From Tubulanus polymorphus (lineage: Eukaryota > Nemertea > Palaeonemertea > Tubulaniformes > Tubulanidae): a stretch of 64,000 nt of DNA. The notes under the pieces are model-generated. The model had not been told where the DNA came from and did not search any database. It worked only from the letters and a program-made list of their open reading frames with translations. The stretch spans positions 5,885,414-5,949,413 of the forward strand of contig NC_134034.1 of NCBI RefSeq assembly GCF_964204645.1, written 5' to 3'. The position numbers and the translations under genes were made by a program. This document shows positions 44,253 through 56,279 of this stretch, in pieces. Each line of letters opens with the position of its first letter. The stretch's first letter is position 1.

Positions 44253-44730
44253 CTGAGGCAAAGAGAGGCTTAGTGATATTGCAATGGAATATCAGGAGCA
44301 ATATGGTTGAAATACATTTGATTTATGCTTTTTAATGGTCACTGTTTAAATTACCAGTGAGTTGGCATAAATGATGTGAACAAAATTATTTCAACTCACA
44401 AAATTAGCTACATATGAAACTTGCTTGAATGAAAGTGTACTAGAAATGAGTTTGAGCAAAGAATTGGTATAAAAGGCTTGGGCAGTTCAGGGATCATATG
44501 TAGGGTCAAATAAATGGTTGTGGGTACCTATGAAGATAATGTAGAGGAATTCGTTAGTGAAATATTGTTGACCAATATGATGTTTACCAAAATGACAAGG
44601 TTAATTGCTAATACATATTTTCTTGCACTTTAATGAATGATGTATAGTGTCCTAGATCCAAATTAAAAAATATTGAACACGCTATTGTGTTGAACATTAA
44701 CAGCAGATACGACGTCAAATCAAAAGATGA

Positions 44731-44949
44731 TTATACATCGGAAAGGAAATCATTCTGAGATACCCCAATTTTACCGCTCATGTGCGCATGATAAGTCACA
44801 GTGAAGTTCATTCCATACAAATCAATGGATTCAGGCAACTCATTGAATGCTAAATAGGAAACAGTATTCCTATCTTTCATGATAGTTTTAAATAGTTTAA
44901 GGCCTTCCATTAATGAATTATCCAGTACATTTGCATTAAGCTTTTTCAT
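44731..44949 (-). CDS. Possible exon of unknown gene
   Basis: About 70 codons ending at TAA 44731, with GLKLFKTIMKDRNTVSYLAF and SIDLYGMNFTVTYHAHM. No domain recognised. It may belong with exons at 45081-45471 (upstream) or stand alone; the acceptor is unclear. Confidence 0.3.
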   Translation of the reverse strand: MKKLNANVLDNSLMEGLKLFKTIMKDRNTVSYLAFNELPESIDLYGMNFTVTYHAHMSGKIGVSQNDFLSDV

Positions 44950-45080
44950 TGGGGGGGGGAGTATAATGCAAAAATGGCATTACAAGTACACTGCATCCCA
45001 CCATATCCATCATCAAAAATTGGACTTACTTGATGAAATGAACCAATAATGTACTTGTGCGGTAACAAAATATTCGCATC

Positions 45081-45471
45081 TTAGTGCATCGTATTATCAT
45101 ATGTGTATTTAATCCTATCCCACATCTGCTCATCAGTGCAGGGAATAACAACTCCATCCCACATCTGCTCATCAGTGCAGGGAGTAACAACTTCATCCCG
45201 CATCTGCTCATCAGTGCAGGGAGTAACAACTCCATCCTGCAAATGTCCCTCTGTGCAGATTGTAAGAAAATTTTTCATAGATTCAGCTTGATGGTACTAG
45301 AAAATAAAAAATGATTTTCAAACTCTTGCAGTGTTATATAAAATGCATTTATAATTAGAAATATTACGACATAAACATTTGAAAAGGACAAATCTATATC
45401 AAATTTTGATATACACTTACATTTCTTTGTCCCTTGAGAAGTTTAACTATTTTTCTTTTCTTATGAGGCAT
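45081..45471 (-). CDS. Two-exon small protein with three 13-residue repeats (88 aa)
   Basis: Exon 1 is 45471-45421 (MPHKKRKIVKLLKGQRN) with donor GTAAGT. Exon 2 is 45296-45081, with acceptor TATTTTCTAG, in phase 0. Exon 2 codes for LTICTEGHLQ and then three copies of a DGVVTPCTDEQMW-type unit (39 bp). The frame ends at TAA 45081-45083. A second donor further on (GTAAGTCC near 45030) could be used if the frame changes. Not recognised. Confidence 0.45.
45110..45240. repeat. 39-bp tandem repeat, three units
   Basis: Units of CATCTGCTCATCAGTGCAGG plus about 19 bp. The length is a multiple of three, so the frame is kept in the exon above. Confidence 0.8.
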
Positions 45472-47567
45472 GGCAGGTAGATTGTAGGTGTGAGTAACTA
45501 GACTATTATTATTCCTAAACAATGAGGCGACATGAAATAAACGCAGATGCAATACATTTCATTATTCAAAACCATCATTTGAGACTCAAGAAAATATAAG
45601 CATCACCTCTTGCCCCGAATATTTACAACGTATATGAGATATGACTTCATTCGCCAAAATTCACATATTATCTGTCTATTATACAAAAGTATGCAAACAT
45701 TTTTAAATGATGCTCCTTATTAATCCTTGGTCAAAATTGTAAGGCACCAGATATACAAGGGCAGAAGATGACTTCAATAAGAAAGATACTTTTTATAGAA
45801 CGACAGAGACATAGAAATCAAAACTCGAACTCAGGGTAAATACGAGTTGCTTGGTGAGGCTTACACACTATAATGCTTCTCAAACATGTATGCAAGCCAG
45901 GTCCAAACGAAGTTCCAATAGTCCGTATTAGACAGAGAGAGATTATAGTCAACATACAATGCTAAGTTAAAGGTATTCCAGAGATTTGAGGCAAAATAGA
46001 GAAGATTAGAGGGGTTGAGAAACGAAGGTATCATTTCTAAGCCATATCAAGGTTACAAAGTATCCACTTACCATGACCACCAGGCACAGTCTGTTCCTGG
46101 CACAATCAGCAAGAACCCATGACATAGGCCAATGACCATGCAGTTCATGGGGTGCAAGCTTAACATCCATGTGTTAACACAGTTGTTTTAAAGCTGTTCA
46201 CTGATTGAACCTTAGGCCAACTGCTAGCTTTACCCTTAGGGCCTTGAGCTAGTCTAACAATCGACCAAGTGGAACAACATAAATATGTATGCCAGCAGAC
46301 TCATTAGAATTCTTGAATGATATCTTCGAAAGATTGATTGTGAGAATCATTGACTTCAGATCCAGAGAGAATGACATATAAAAACAACGATGCTCTACAA
46401 AGTCAAATTACCGAATTGTTGGTGGTAAGCTTCTACAATCGGATGGAATTTTTTGTGAAAATTTCCGAACGTCAAACTACATTGTTGTATGATGTACCCG
46501 TGTGATATTCTGTGATATTCTACTGGTTCCGTTTGATACATTGCCCTGGCGACTAAGATTCATACAGATCAGGAAATCTAAAATTTCCCGATATTTCTCT
46601 GGCCAAATTCCCTAATCACACTATATGATATGCTTACTTATCTTTATAAAAAGCTAGAAATTTTCAAGAAATTTTACTTCAATAGTCCATTTTTCAATTG
46701 ATGCAACGTTTTTGTCCTGTGGAATTTGTTTAATATTGGGGTACACACCTCGTTAAACCCATGTCCATGATTCTAGAGTGTAAGAGGTCACGTTAAGACA
46801 TTATGCAGAGTCAATTGATTGGATTGATAAAAATTGATTGCATTGATGAATGACTAAGGCATAACTCTTCGAAGAGGACAGATTTTCCCAATACGGGGTA
46901 TCGACAAATCAAGTTCTGGAATTACTTGTTTGATTGCGCTAGTCATAACCGGAAATTGAAACCTAAATCCGCCATGTTCTAGTTCATTTGCAAAAAGAAT
47001 CTCTCGCTTCAAGGTTTTCGTAAGCGATATTTTACTAACTATACATCGTCACGCGTAATCCTATAAGTATAATATCCTGACAATGCGATTCGATTAAACA
47101 CCACTTTGAACGCTAAAGATTACTAAAAGTGTCAAAAAATTACCAAAAATCACAAATTTAGCGATGATGCTCGAAGCAGCTAATGGAAGAAAAGACTGGT
47201 GCCGGGTGTCATCACTTTGTTGTTGAGTTCAAGACTCTTAAGGTGAATTTATTGCAGGCTGCACTGATCAATATGAAATAATACTATGAAATAAAATTGA
47301 TTTTAGAAGGACTACGCTTGTAGATCCATAATTAAAAAAAAACTGAAAGGTACCAAGACTCGAACCAAAAATTGAAATTGAGCCGTAAAGTGCTGCCACC
47401 ATGTGATACCTGGCAACCAGTCTTTACATCTTCAGCCGTTGCAAAATCTTTTTTGATAATTCTAGGACATTTATAGTGATTTCTAGCCTTTGCAGTGAGG
47501 TTTTATCATATCCAACGTTACGGTAGATTATCATATTTAAAGGATTACGCGTGATGATATTAGTCAG
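45472..47567. other. No gene seen
   Basis: 2.1 kb of AT-rich sequence without recognisable coding or repeat structure. Confidence 0.4.
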
Positions 47568-48650
47568 TCCTGTCGAAATTAATCGAGCGGATTATTGCGT
47601 CTCGCCTCAGAAGGCATTTATCTTCAAATTGTCTTTATGATCCCAATCAATCGGCTTACCGACAAAGCCATAGCACAGAGACAGTTCTCCTTCGTGTCAT
47701 GAATGATATTTTGTGTTCTTTTGATAAAGGCAACGAGTTCATATTGGTGTTATTGGACTTGTCCGCTGCTTTTGATATGGTCGATCACAGAATATTGTTA
47801 AATCGGCTCGGGAGATCCTGCGGCATGAAGGACTCTGTACTACGGTGGTTTGCCTCTTACCTGTCTGAGAGGAAGCAGTCTGTAATGGTTGCTAATGAAT
47901 GTTCACGTCCTACACCTGTAGAGTGTGGAGTTCCGCAGGGGTCCGTGCTCGGACCTATACTTTTTATCATTTATACCATCCCATTAGGTGATGTGATGTG
48001 TAAAAATGATGTCCAGTACCAATTGTATGCAGATGACAATCAACTTGAAAGTGCGGAGATAGGAAAGAGACCATGGAAATGGTTTCGACTGTAGAACACT
48101 GCGTCGGTGAGATTAAGAGTTGGTTGTTCGAAAATAAACTATCCCTAAATTCTCCGAAGACTGATGTCGTTAATCTAGTATCGTCGCGTAGAATCGGTTC
48201 CATGACTGGTATCTATGTTGATGATGTTTGGATACCAACGTCAGACTGTGTAAAAGATCTCGGTGTCATTATTGATAAACATGTGAAAATGGACATGCAT
48301 GTAAAGTCTGGTTGCAAATCGGCGTTCGCAAATCTGTACCGTATCGGCCGCCTTAGAAAATACCTGGACAGGTGTAGTACCGAGCGGTTGATACATGCAT
48401 TTGTAACTTCGCGAATCGACTGTAATAATGGTATCTTAGCTGGCCTTCCCAGCAACATGTTAGCTCCACTCCAACGTGTGCAAAACTGAGCTGCACGAGT
48501 TGTGTGCAAGGTTAAGAAGTTTCAACACATCACACCAACATTACGTGAGCTTCACTGGTTGCCAGTCAGAGAAAGGATTGACTATAAGATTGCACTTCAA
48601 GTATTTAAGTGTATCCATGTTGCGGCTCCTAAATAGCTTAAAGACCTCAT
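47568..48650 (+). pseudogene. CR1-like reverse transcriptase
   Basis: RT blocks in order are KLIERIIASRLRRHL, NQSAYRQSHSTET, LLDLSAAFDMVDH, GVPQGSVLGPILF, QLYADDNQ (catalytic), SWLFENKLSLNSPKT, KDLGVIIDKHV, and LIHAFVTSRIDCNN. A stop at 48487 then separates the AARVV and LHWLPVRERIDYK blocks. A one-base shift near 48050 and that stop break the frame. Confidence 0.9.
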
Positions 48651-48917
48651 TGTTCTGAGACAGTCCGCGAGAACCACCAGATGATCGTCATCTGGTTTAG
48701 TCGTTGATTTAAGGAGGACAAAATCATGTCTTGGTGATAGGAGCTTCACAGTGTATGGTGCTAAATTGTGGAATCTGTCACCACACAAAATCAAACTTAT
48801 AGACAATATCGATCAGTTCAAACCTTCCCTGAAGTCATTTTTATTTGTGAGGGCATACGGAGAGACAGCGCAGTGAACATGGACCTCGTCCCTGGAATAG
48901 CGCTCTATATAAGAGAC

Positions 48918-48928
48918 GATTATTATTA

Positions 48929-48976
<48 letters not shown>
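48918..48976 (+). repeat. (ATT)n microsatellite, LINE tail
   Basis: Nearly pure ATT units, with one ATC near the start, directly at the 3' end of the LINE. Confidence 0.9.
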
Positions 48977-48978
<2 letters not shown>

Positions 48979-49017
48979 CTCTAATCTTCCGTGTTAACCA
49001 GCTTGGTACAAACTAAT

Positions 49018-49460
49018 TGTCTAGCCGCGCCTCGTAATGAAGCGAATAAGAAGTCGGTTTTAACATCGTTTGACCAGTGATTAATTTTCGCTACTGTTTC
49101 AAATCCTAATCTGTATTCTTGATCCATGATCCGTCACCTGAATAATGTTCTGGTTTCATCTTACCGATCACGTTTGGTTCTACATTGCGGGAGCCGGTAG
49201 AATTTGTTCTACCTACATCCGCCGAACCACTACTTCGAGACCACGTTCCTTCTTGACTCTCGCCAGAGAACGTTTGGCCTGTCGGATTACTGGTCATACT
49301 AGACCGATACGATGCGGGCCTACTAACAGGACCTACATCACATTGAACTGTTATAGACGTCTCGTTATTCACAAGGCCGTCTGGACTTGATAAATCTTCC
49401 GAACTTTTACTACGCATAATGCGAGCAAGCGATGCACGAGTCACAGGATAACTCATTGTT
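49018..49460 (-). pseudogene. Gypsy gag fragment
   Basis: Begins MSYPVTRASLARIM at 49456 with a Ser-rich region, then KMKPEHYSG. After a one-base shift near 49113 it continues with ETVAKINHWSNDVKTDFLF, ending at about 49018 against the LINE. KMKPE.YSG and the following capsid-like blocks also occur in the gag at 54804-55277, so the two are related. Confidence 0.65.
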
Positions 49461-49555
49461 ATAATTTTGGAAGAGTTTCCAGATAGTTGAATAATAATAA
49501 AAATGCAACTATCACAATCTTTATGATGATAATAAGTTTATTTACGTGTTCAAAC

Positions 49556-49602
49556 ATTTCGATCGATTTCGACTCATCTCTTACGAGTCCTTTTCAAGAA
49601 AT
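49556..49602 (-). ncRNA. Degenerate hammerhead-like hairpin
   Basis: Minus strand: TTGAAAAGG, stem GACTC...GAGTC, CGAAA, then self-complementary ATCGAT and C. The GAAA side and the palindromic stem III fit the Penelope pattern; the CUGANGA side is partly lost. Confidence 0.3.
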
Positions 49603-49938
49603 GACATGAAAAGATACTAACTATGCATAGTATGCTGTTACTAATTACAGAGAATATCATGCAGGCGTGAACTGGCCGAGTTAACAAATACAGTAAAAAG
49701 GATTATAAACATATAAAAATACATCCAGTAAAAATGAGACTCCATGGGCTAAAAATTGGCAGGGACACTACAAAATACAAGAGAACGTCCGAATCCGATC
49801 TACGCACTAATTAAACACTAACGCATACTAATACTCTACTAATATATTACAATACTCACTAACAACATAACCGTACTAATAAAGAACATGAGATAAAACT
49901 ATACACAATGTAACGCGATAAAAAGAAGGCCTGGGCGA

Positions 49939-50845
49939 TCATTCTTCACGGCGACGTTGATGAATCTCCCTACAGATGTTGCAGAGTTCACACTCGATGT
50001 CGTGGGTCGTCGTAAACTCGGTCGTTATCTCCGATTCAAACATTACATGAGTGTGCAGCTTCTGTCCCGTCTTTTTGGCGAGTCGTTGAGAAAGTCCGGC
50101 GACTTCTCGGCACATCATGCAGAATATACACTGAGGAAAATCATCTAGGTGCTGCATAATTTTGATGGTGGACATGTACATTGAATGTACATGTTTCTTG
50201 ACATTCGGATGATGGTAAGTGAGTTCTGATGACGGAATAACGGAAGGTTGAGAAATATTTGCAGGTTTCTGTAGTTCTAATGACTGAGTGACGGAAGGTT
50301 GAGAAATGGTCGCAGGTTTCTGTAATTCAGATGACGGAGTGACGGAAGGTCGAGAAATGGTCGCAGATTTCTATAGTTCTGATGACGGAGTTATGAACGG
50401 AAGTGCGGATGTGGCTAAAATATTGTCAATAACGGGGTTCTTCGTAACGACACGACGTTCAGGCGTGACGGCTGCTTTCTGTATTAATGGTTCGTCTTGG
50501 CCGCAACAAAATTCAAAAGCGAGGTCTTCGGTGGCGGCGGACCTGACTCATCCGGAAAAACTGGCTCCGAAACAGACACGTCGTCAATCGGTGCTAAATC
50601 GTCCGATTTTAATCAATTCTGAAATGCTTCTACCAATGGTATCGTCTCGATGATTCTTTTTGATATGCGTGCGCGTGGTATCGTATGCTCTGGACGAGTA
50701 GTTGCGGATCTTTTCATTCACACGACCGGTTTTTTTTCACATACCCTTAGATGTCTGCTTCGGCTCATTTTTCAGTATTTACACGACCATTTTTTAATTT
50801 CCGACTTCATAGTACTGGAAAATAAAAATACATACAAGTATTAAT
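49939..50845 (-). pseudogene. Unknown decayed ORF with Ser/Pro repeats and Cys pairs
   Basis: A clear acceptor (TTTTATTTTCCAG) opens it near 50823, and the last frame ends at 49939. In the middle are repeats of about 18 residues (QKPATISQPSVTPSSEL type). The C-terminal part has CIFCMMC and CELCNIC, possibly one zinc site each. At least two stops and one shift interrupt it. It lies directly downstream of the Gypsy pol at 50868 and could be a third ORF of that element or part of another retroelement. No match to a known family. Confidence 0.4.
50225..50400. repeat. 54-bp tandem repeat, three to four units
   Basis: Units contain GACGGAGTGACGGAAGGT and GAGAAATGGTCGCAGGTTTC with some substitutions. 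The unit length keeps the frame of the ORF on the minus strand. Confidence 0.75.
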
Positions 50846-50867
50846 TAGCAGCCTGAATTGCTAAGAC

Positions 50868-51191
50868 TTATAAGAGCCATTCGCCGAAGCGATCTGGGCG
50901 TCTCGTCTGTCGGCCTGAGGATGTAACGACCGGCTGTTGCAGGGTCTGCGTTTCGACATCATCATCGACTGTCGGCTCAGAACCATATGGCTTTAGCCGA
51001 TCATAATGGACCTTAATCGATCTGTGAGCACCAAGTTCAGAGATATCGTACACGACATCGTTAAACAAACTCTTGACGACATTCGGCCCATGCCAATGAC
51101 ACGACAATTTTGACAATCGGCCTGCCTTGACTGCTGGTTTGTGTACCCAGACCAGATCGCCAACTCTGTACCTCTGATCAAGGGCCTTCAT
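50868..51191 (-). pseudogene. Gypsy integrase C-terminal part
   Basis: Contains YRVGDLVWVHKP, AGRLSKL, HWHGPNVV and IKVHYDRLKPY, the usual C-terminal integrase blocks. Upstream, in another frame, is an ELQDRLR-like piece. Confidence 0.85.
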
Positions 51192-51396
51192 GTTGTAGTT
51201 TTTCTTGTTGCGTTATGCTCTGAGAGCCAGGTGTTTGCGAGTTTGATGAAACGCGGATCTTAACCTGTCCTGTAGCTCCCGGCTATATATTTTGCTTAGG
51301 GCTGAAGAAATCTGTTTAACCCCATTAGACTGGTTCTTGTTCATTGTCATTGCCAGACCATCTTATCGTGTTCGATTATATCTTTCGACTAAACCA

Positions 51397-51735
51397 TCAA
51401 TAAGGGATCAAAAACGGCAAGGGATAAGCTTCCACCCAGCGAGTGAAATAGTCACTTATGACCAAAATCACAGCATTACCCCTGTCATTGATTGGAAGTG
51501 GACCGAGAATATCAAGAGCGATGCGTTCCAAGGGTAGTCCTACCCTGTAGTCGTTTAATGGAGCTCTCATTTTCCTTGGAGACGTCTTCCTGGAACCACA
51601 CATCCGGCAAATACTACACCATGACTTGACGTCCGACCGAATGCTATACCTAAAATATCTAGAATGAACAGTAGTTAGAGTTTTACGGAAACCAAAATGA
51701 GCTGCAGTGTGGGCGAAGTGAAGACTGAAAAACAC
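51397..51735 (-). pseudogene. Gypsy integrase N-terminal part
   Basis: An HHCC zinc module (H..H ... CSICRMC) and the first catalytic block ALDILGPLP, then DYFTRWVEAYPL. The part carrying the second Asp and the Glu is missing or unreadable between 51191 and 51397, so this integrase cannot be active as assembled. Confidence 0.85.
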
Positions 51736-52449
51736 ATCGCGTCAGAAAATCTCAGGTAAGCGGATTAACTTTGATACAGGTAAACCGTCTCTTTCCTTAA
51801 TGATGTATAAAACGCTGTTGGAAACTTCTAAATCTTGCCACCTAGACCAATAAAATTTACTTTTATCCTCACGATGTGATACATCCCGCCACGATGGTTT
51901 TCCACTCTTCAGCGCTGCTTCTATCCATGAAAATTCGGTGTCCTTTTCTGGTTCTTCAGCAATACTCTAACAAGGAAAAGATTCGTTTAAATTGAGACAA
52001 GAAATAGTGACTAGGCCTGTGCTAGACAGAGCAGTAGAGATTCCAACACTATTGGGTGGACTACTAGATGCTACGTTACACGGAGATACGGCTTAGTCTC
52101 CTCTCTTCGAAGCTGAAAGACAGTGTGCACATTCCCCTCTGGACAGAGCATCCGCGTTCAAGTGATTTCTTCCCGGAAGTACGGTGTTGTATACCAAAAT
52201 TTTATTCCGCCAAAAACCGTGAGCCAGCGTACGACCTGACCCTCCGGATCTTTGAACGACATGAGCCATCTCCGTGGTCTGGTCTAAGTAGAAATTTCGA
52301 TCCTAATAGGTTATGTCGAAAATGCTTTATAAAGGTGACTACTGCTAATAATTCTCATCTGGTCACGCAATAATTTCTTTCTTGTTTAGATAGGGTACGG
52401 CTACCATAGGCGACAACTCTCTTGCACCATCATGAGTTTGGGATAAAAA
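51736..52449 (-). pseudogene. Eroded Gypsy RNase H region
   Basis: Position and occasional matches fit the RNase H and tether region between RT and integrase. No long frame survives. Confidence 0.4.
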
Positions 52450-53468
52450 TCATCCTAAGCCGACTCCACAAGCGTCTGTATCTAGAAGAATCGACAACCC
52501 TGGAGTGAAATAAGCTAAGTCCGGAGCTGAAGAAAGCATACTCTTCAATGAAGAAAATGACGTTTGGCATTCATCAGCCCAAGCGAATAGATGGCCTTTC
52601 TCGGTATGTCTATGTAACGGTTTTGCGATAGTACGGAAATTTTCGCAGAAATGTCTGTAGTAGGAAGCTAATCCAAGAAATGATCTAACGTCATTCTGCC
52701 ACTGTGGAACTGGCCAATTGGGTACGGACTCCACCTTGCTCGGGTTGCAGGAAACTCCAGACTCCGACACAATATGTCCCAAAAATAGTACTGAACGTTT
52801 GAAAAAGTCACACTTTTTCGGTTTAAGCTTCAAACCAGCATGTCTTAGTCTTGAAAATACGTGTCCCAGATTATGTAAAGTTGAATCAAAATCCTTTCCA
52901 AAAACTATCATGTCGTCTAAGTATATTAAACAGATTTCATTTTGCAAACCACCCAAAACTTGCTCCATCAATCGCTCGAAAGTAGATCCAGCATTACATA
53001 GACCAAACGGCATTTTGTTGCATTGATAGAGTCCATTTCTCACTACAAGTGCTGATTTCTCGCGGGCTTTTTCAGATAGCTTCTGGCAATTGAAGCTATG
53101 TCCATGGTACAAAATTACCTTGCACCCGATAACGAACGGATAGAATCATCAATTCTGGGCAAAGGATAAGCATCTTTAACAGTAAGTTCATTTAATCTTC
53201 GATAGTCGAAGCAAAATCTAGTACTGCTATCTCTTTTACTAACCAAAACGGTAGGGCTTGCCCATGGCGAAGTAGAAGGTTCAATCACCTCTCGCGGAAG
53301 CATGTCTTTAACTAATTCGTCTGCTAAGACCTGTCTAGCTGGTGCTAGTTGTCGAGCTTTCTGTCGCACAGGTCGAGCATAACCCGTGTCAATATCATGT
53401 TGGATACCTCGAGCTACACCGAGATCCGAATCTGATGTCACAAATATGTCGGAATACTCTACAATCAA
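52450..53468 (-). pseudogene. Gypsy reverse transcriptase
   Basis: Two frames with a shift near 53113. The blocks are SPWASPTVLVSKRD, RFCFDYRRLNELT, YPLPRIDD, MPFGLCNAGSTFERLM, LIYLDDMIVF (catalytic YLDD), LKPKKCDFF, LGHIVSESG and FLGLASYYRHF. Confidence 0.9.
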
Positions 53469-53525
53469 CTTCTTTAAACGGAAAGCTTCAGAAGTATCAA
53501 GATTCGCACTACTACGTTCAATTAA

Positions 53526-54245
53526 TTATTTCAGATGATCTGGAACCATTTCCGAGTTCGACATTTGTTCATCCCTGACATGATTTGTGCAGTCCTTGGG
53601 GGCGACTTTAGTGACGGATCTCAATACACCTATGGTAGAACCTGGGTAGAAAATAATTGGATCAGGGGTTGGATTCATCAATCTGACTGGTAAGTAATCT
53701 TTTCCGGTATCTATCAAACTTCTAGCCGTCACATATTTGTACTTTGACTGGTTTCGTGCACGCTCGATGACTGACCATTTGCATGGAATCGTTCCGTCAG
53801 GTATGGTTCCTTGGATTATTTTCTCAGACCGAGGAGGAATGATTATTTTCTCCAGGCTCCTAACGTAGACATCGTTATCGTCTTGATGGCAGTGTTTCTT
53901 GTAATCAATTTGGCTATCTCCGCATACAATGCTGTGACTCGCTGCATAGATTTTACAATCATAGTGCTCGAGGAAATCCATCCCTATAATGGCTTTGTTT
54001 GAAATCTCGGCTACTACAAATTTCCAGGGCGTCGGTTTATTCAAAATGTTAATACAGGCGCGAACATGACCAAAGACTTTTAGTGAAGTTCCATTAGCAG
54101 CACATAAGCTTAAGTCGCATGTAGAAAGTTAACCGCGCGTCGCAGCGTCGAGCGTGGCAAAGACATCGTGACTTAAGACAGAAATGCAAGCTCCGGTGTC
54201 AATTAAACAATCGACCTGTCTATTCTTGATATTACCATTGATGAT
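53526..54245 (-). pseudogene. Gypsy protease region
   Basis: The active site CLIDTGACISVLS lies near 54185-54225 in a different frame from the following IIGMDFLEHYDCKI block (53526-54044), so a break lies between them. The length from protease to RT is normal. Confidence 0.8.
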
Positions 54246-54399
54246 TATGTTTGAATCTGCTTTATCGAATCGTTTATCTGGAATACGTATCAACTATTGG
54301 TTTATCGGTTTCAGGTTCAAACGTCTTCGACGAGAGCTCTACTGCCCGGGCTGATTCGGCTCTCCTCGGACCAGTCGTCTCTCGTTTGCCTGGGACTTT

Positions 54400-55277
54400 G
54401 AATTTGGGACTTTTTAAAATCGAGCAATGCGTCCCATCTCACCACAGTTATAGCATTTAACATCTTTATTTTGTTCTCTGCGCCTAACCTGATCTCAGGG
54501 ACCATTTCCGTTCATCATTACGGTCTTCACCGTGTTGCTGAGTTCGGATACTTGTTGCCTTAACTGTCGAATTTCACTTTGATCATCAAGCGTAAGCGAG
54601 TTAACGTGACTCCGACTTCCTCGCTCACGGTCGTCTTCGAGCTTCGTAAACCTTCTCGTTCAACTGCTAAACGAACTAACTCATTAAGAGTCTCGCACCG
54701 ACTTCTATACAGCTGCATTCGCAAATCGCGGTCATCTAATGCGTCGACAAAATGTGTTCTGATCATTCGATCACGCTGGCAGGAATCAAGGTCTGGATAC
54801 GCTCTAGCCGATAATGTCGTCGGAGCTTGGGCTAACTCTATTTCTTATTTCTGCCAGGAACAACTCTGTCTGATTTCCGTAACCGGATCTACTACTCTCC
54901 GGACCACGTAGCGATGCAAACAAGTAATCGGCTTTCATCTCGTCGTTCCAACCATTGATTCGTGACATTGTTTCGAAGACTTGACTGTAGTCTTGCCAGG
55001 GAGTTTCGCCAGAGTACAACTCGGGCTTCATCTTGCAGACACTAAACGACGAATCTCGTTGATACGGTCGTACGTCACTGGAAACTGGAACATGTTGAAA
55101 TCTCTCGCGTTCGTTCTCGGACGGTAGATCATGCAGCATATCACCGCCAGTTTCTCTGCGCAAGGGTTCCATCATCACACGATTCTCTGATGGACTTAAA
55201 CTGTGGGATCTCCGATGGTCACCAATTGAGCCACAGTTCTCTTCATTTCTGACTACAGATATCGTTTCCATTCTCAA
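54400..55277 (-). pseudogene. Gypsy gag with zinc knuckle
   Basis: ATG at 55277 region; KMKPELYSGETPWQDYSQVF and a CA-like helical part; then a second frame (54766-54560) with DALDDRDLRMQL and an ETLNELVRLA block. Near 54420 the knuckle reads CYNCGEMGR where the family has a His instead of Arg. The Gln/Ser-rich N-terminus resembles the fragment at 49018-49460. Confidence 0.75.
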
Positions 55278-55458
55278 ACCTAGTCTTGTTGATATAATTT
55301 AAAGAAATTGTTCATATACATTTGAGTTAAGTCTCGGAATCGAGTATAGGCCTGGTTCATGGCTGTTGAACGAGAGGCCTAGTTACAGATATTTATCATC
55401 AGAAGCTGGGCACAAGCTGAATAAGAGGAACGTCGCATCATCGTAAAATATAAATAAT

Positions 55459-55474
55459 CCCACCGCTGCCACCA
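55459..55474 (-). promoter_or_regulatory. Primer-binding site
   Basis: Minus strand TGGTGGCAGCGGTGGG lies three bases inside the probable LTR end at 55478. A TGG start and complementarity to a tRNA 3' end are expected at this place in LTR elements. Leu-tRNA is the likely primer from similarity to other Gypsy elements. Confidence 0.65.
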
Positions 55475-55805
55475 TTTTGTAGCGGATTTGGTAAGTAGCG
55501 TGGTCCAAATCCGTCCCGGGTCACCTTACTTCGTGGAGTGAAGTAAAGAAGGAGCTGCCCTAAATTGCAGCTTCCCCGGGAAACGGGATTCATTTCGTCA
55601 AAAATACTATAAGTCGAGGATTATCTGTCGTAAAAAAAGGTTTGTCAACTCCACTGCTGTTGCTCCTGCTTTCCCCATGACTCCAGGTTATCTGGCCAGA
55701 ATAACCACCCCCAGCCCCACCGCTGATGGACTGCGTTCAGAGGATTTCATCATAAAAATATCCATCTAGGGCTCAGTCATGACTCCTGCCAAGTGCTTTT
55801 CGTTG

Positions 55806-55832
55806 CACAACATCGCCCCCCCCCCCCCCGCC
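55806..55832. repeat. Poly-C run
   Basis: Long uninterrupted C tract; a likely site of length error. Confidence 0.8.
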
Positions 55833-56279
55833 CGTACAATCTCGCATGATATCTCGCAACAACTAGTCTAGACCTCACATATCTTCAACCTCACAGTCTC
55901 GAACTAATAAAAACAAAACAACGAATGATGCGACTCTCCTCTCCCCATGTTTCTTCTTCGGACGTGCCCAGCTTCCCAAAAACATAACAGACTCGCCAGT
56001 AGAAAATATATATAAAATAGCCTATCATTATAGCCATTTATTCGGTCGATTAATACACCATCAACAGGACATTTCCATAGAAGTACAGGACTATGGAAAA
56101 ATACATACAAACTGCTCTCAACCTCGTTCTAAGAGGTTTAACCAATTATTATAAATACATGTATTGCGAAAATCGCAATAAAATATCATGATGACAGATC
56201 GACATCGCAGTATCAGCTGCAATAGGCTATCAAAGCCGGAGAGAAAGTGATAAAGTTCATCCAGCTTCAGAGTTGAAGC

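Larger units (their letters stand above)
47568..48976 (+). mobile_element. 5'-truncated CR1-like LINE with ATT tail
   Basis: RT domain and C-terminal region of a CR1/Rex-type non-LTR element, starting abruptly near 47568 and ending in (ATT)n at 48918-48976. 5' truncation plus a 3' microsatellite are usual for such insertions. Confidence 0.85.

Noticed and set aside
48768-49016. Open frame ending in a poly-Tyr tract
   Set aside because: Produced by the (ATT)n tail of the LINE.
49939-50181. CxxC pairs read as a RING finger
   Set aside because: Too few Cys/His residues and spacing does not fit a RING or PHD.
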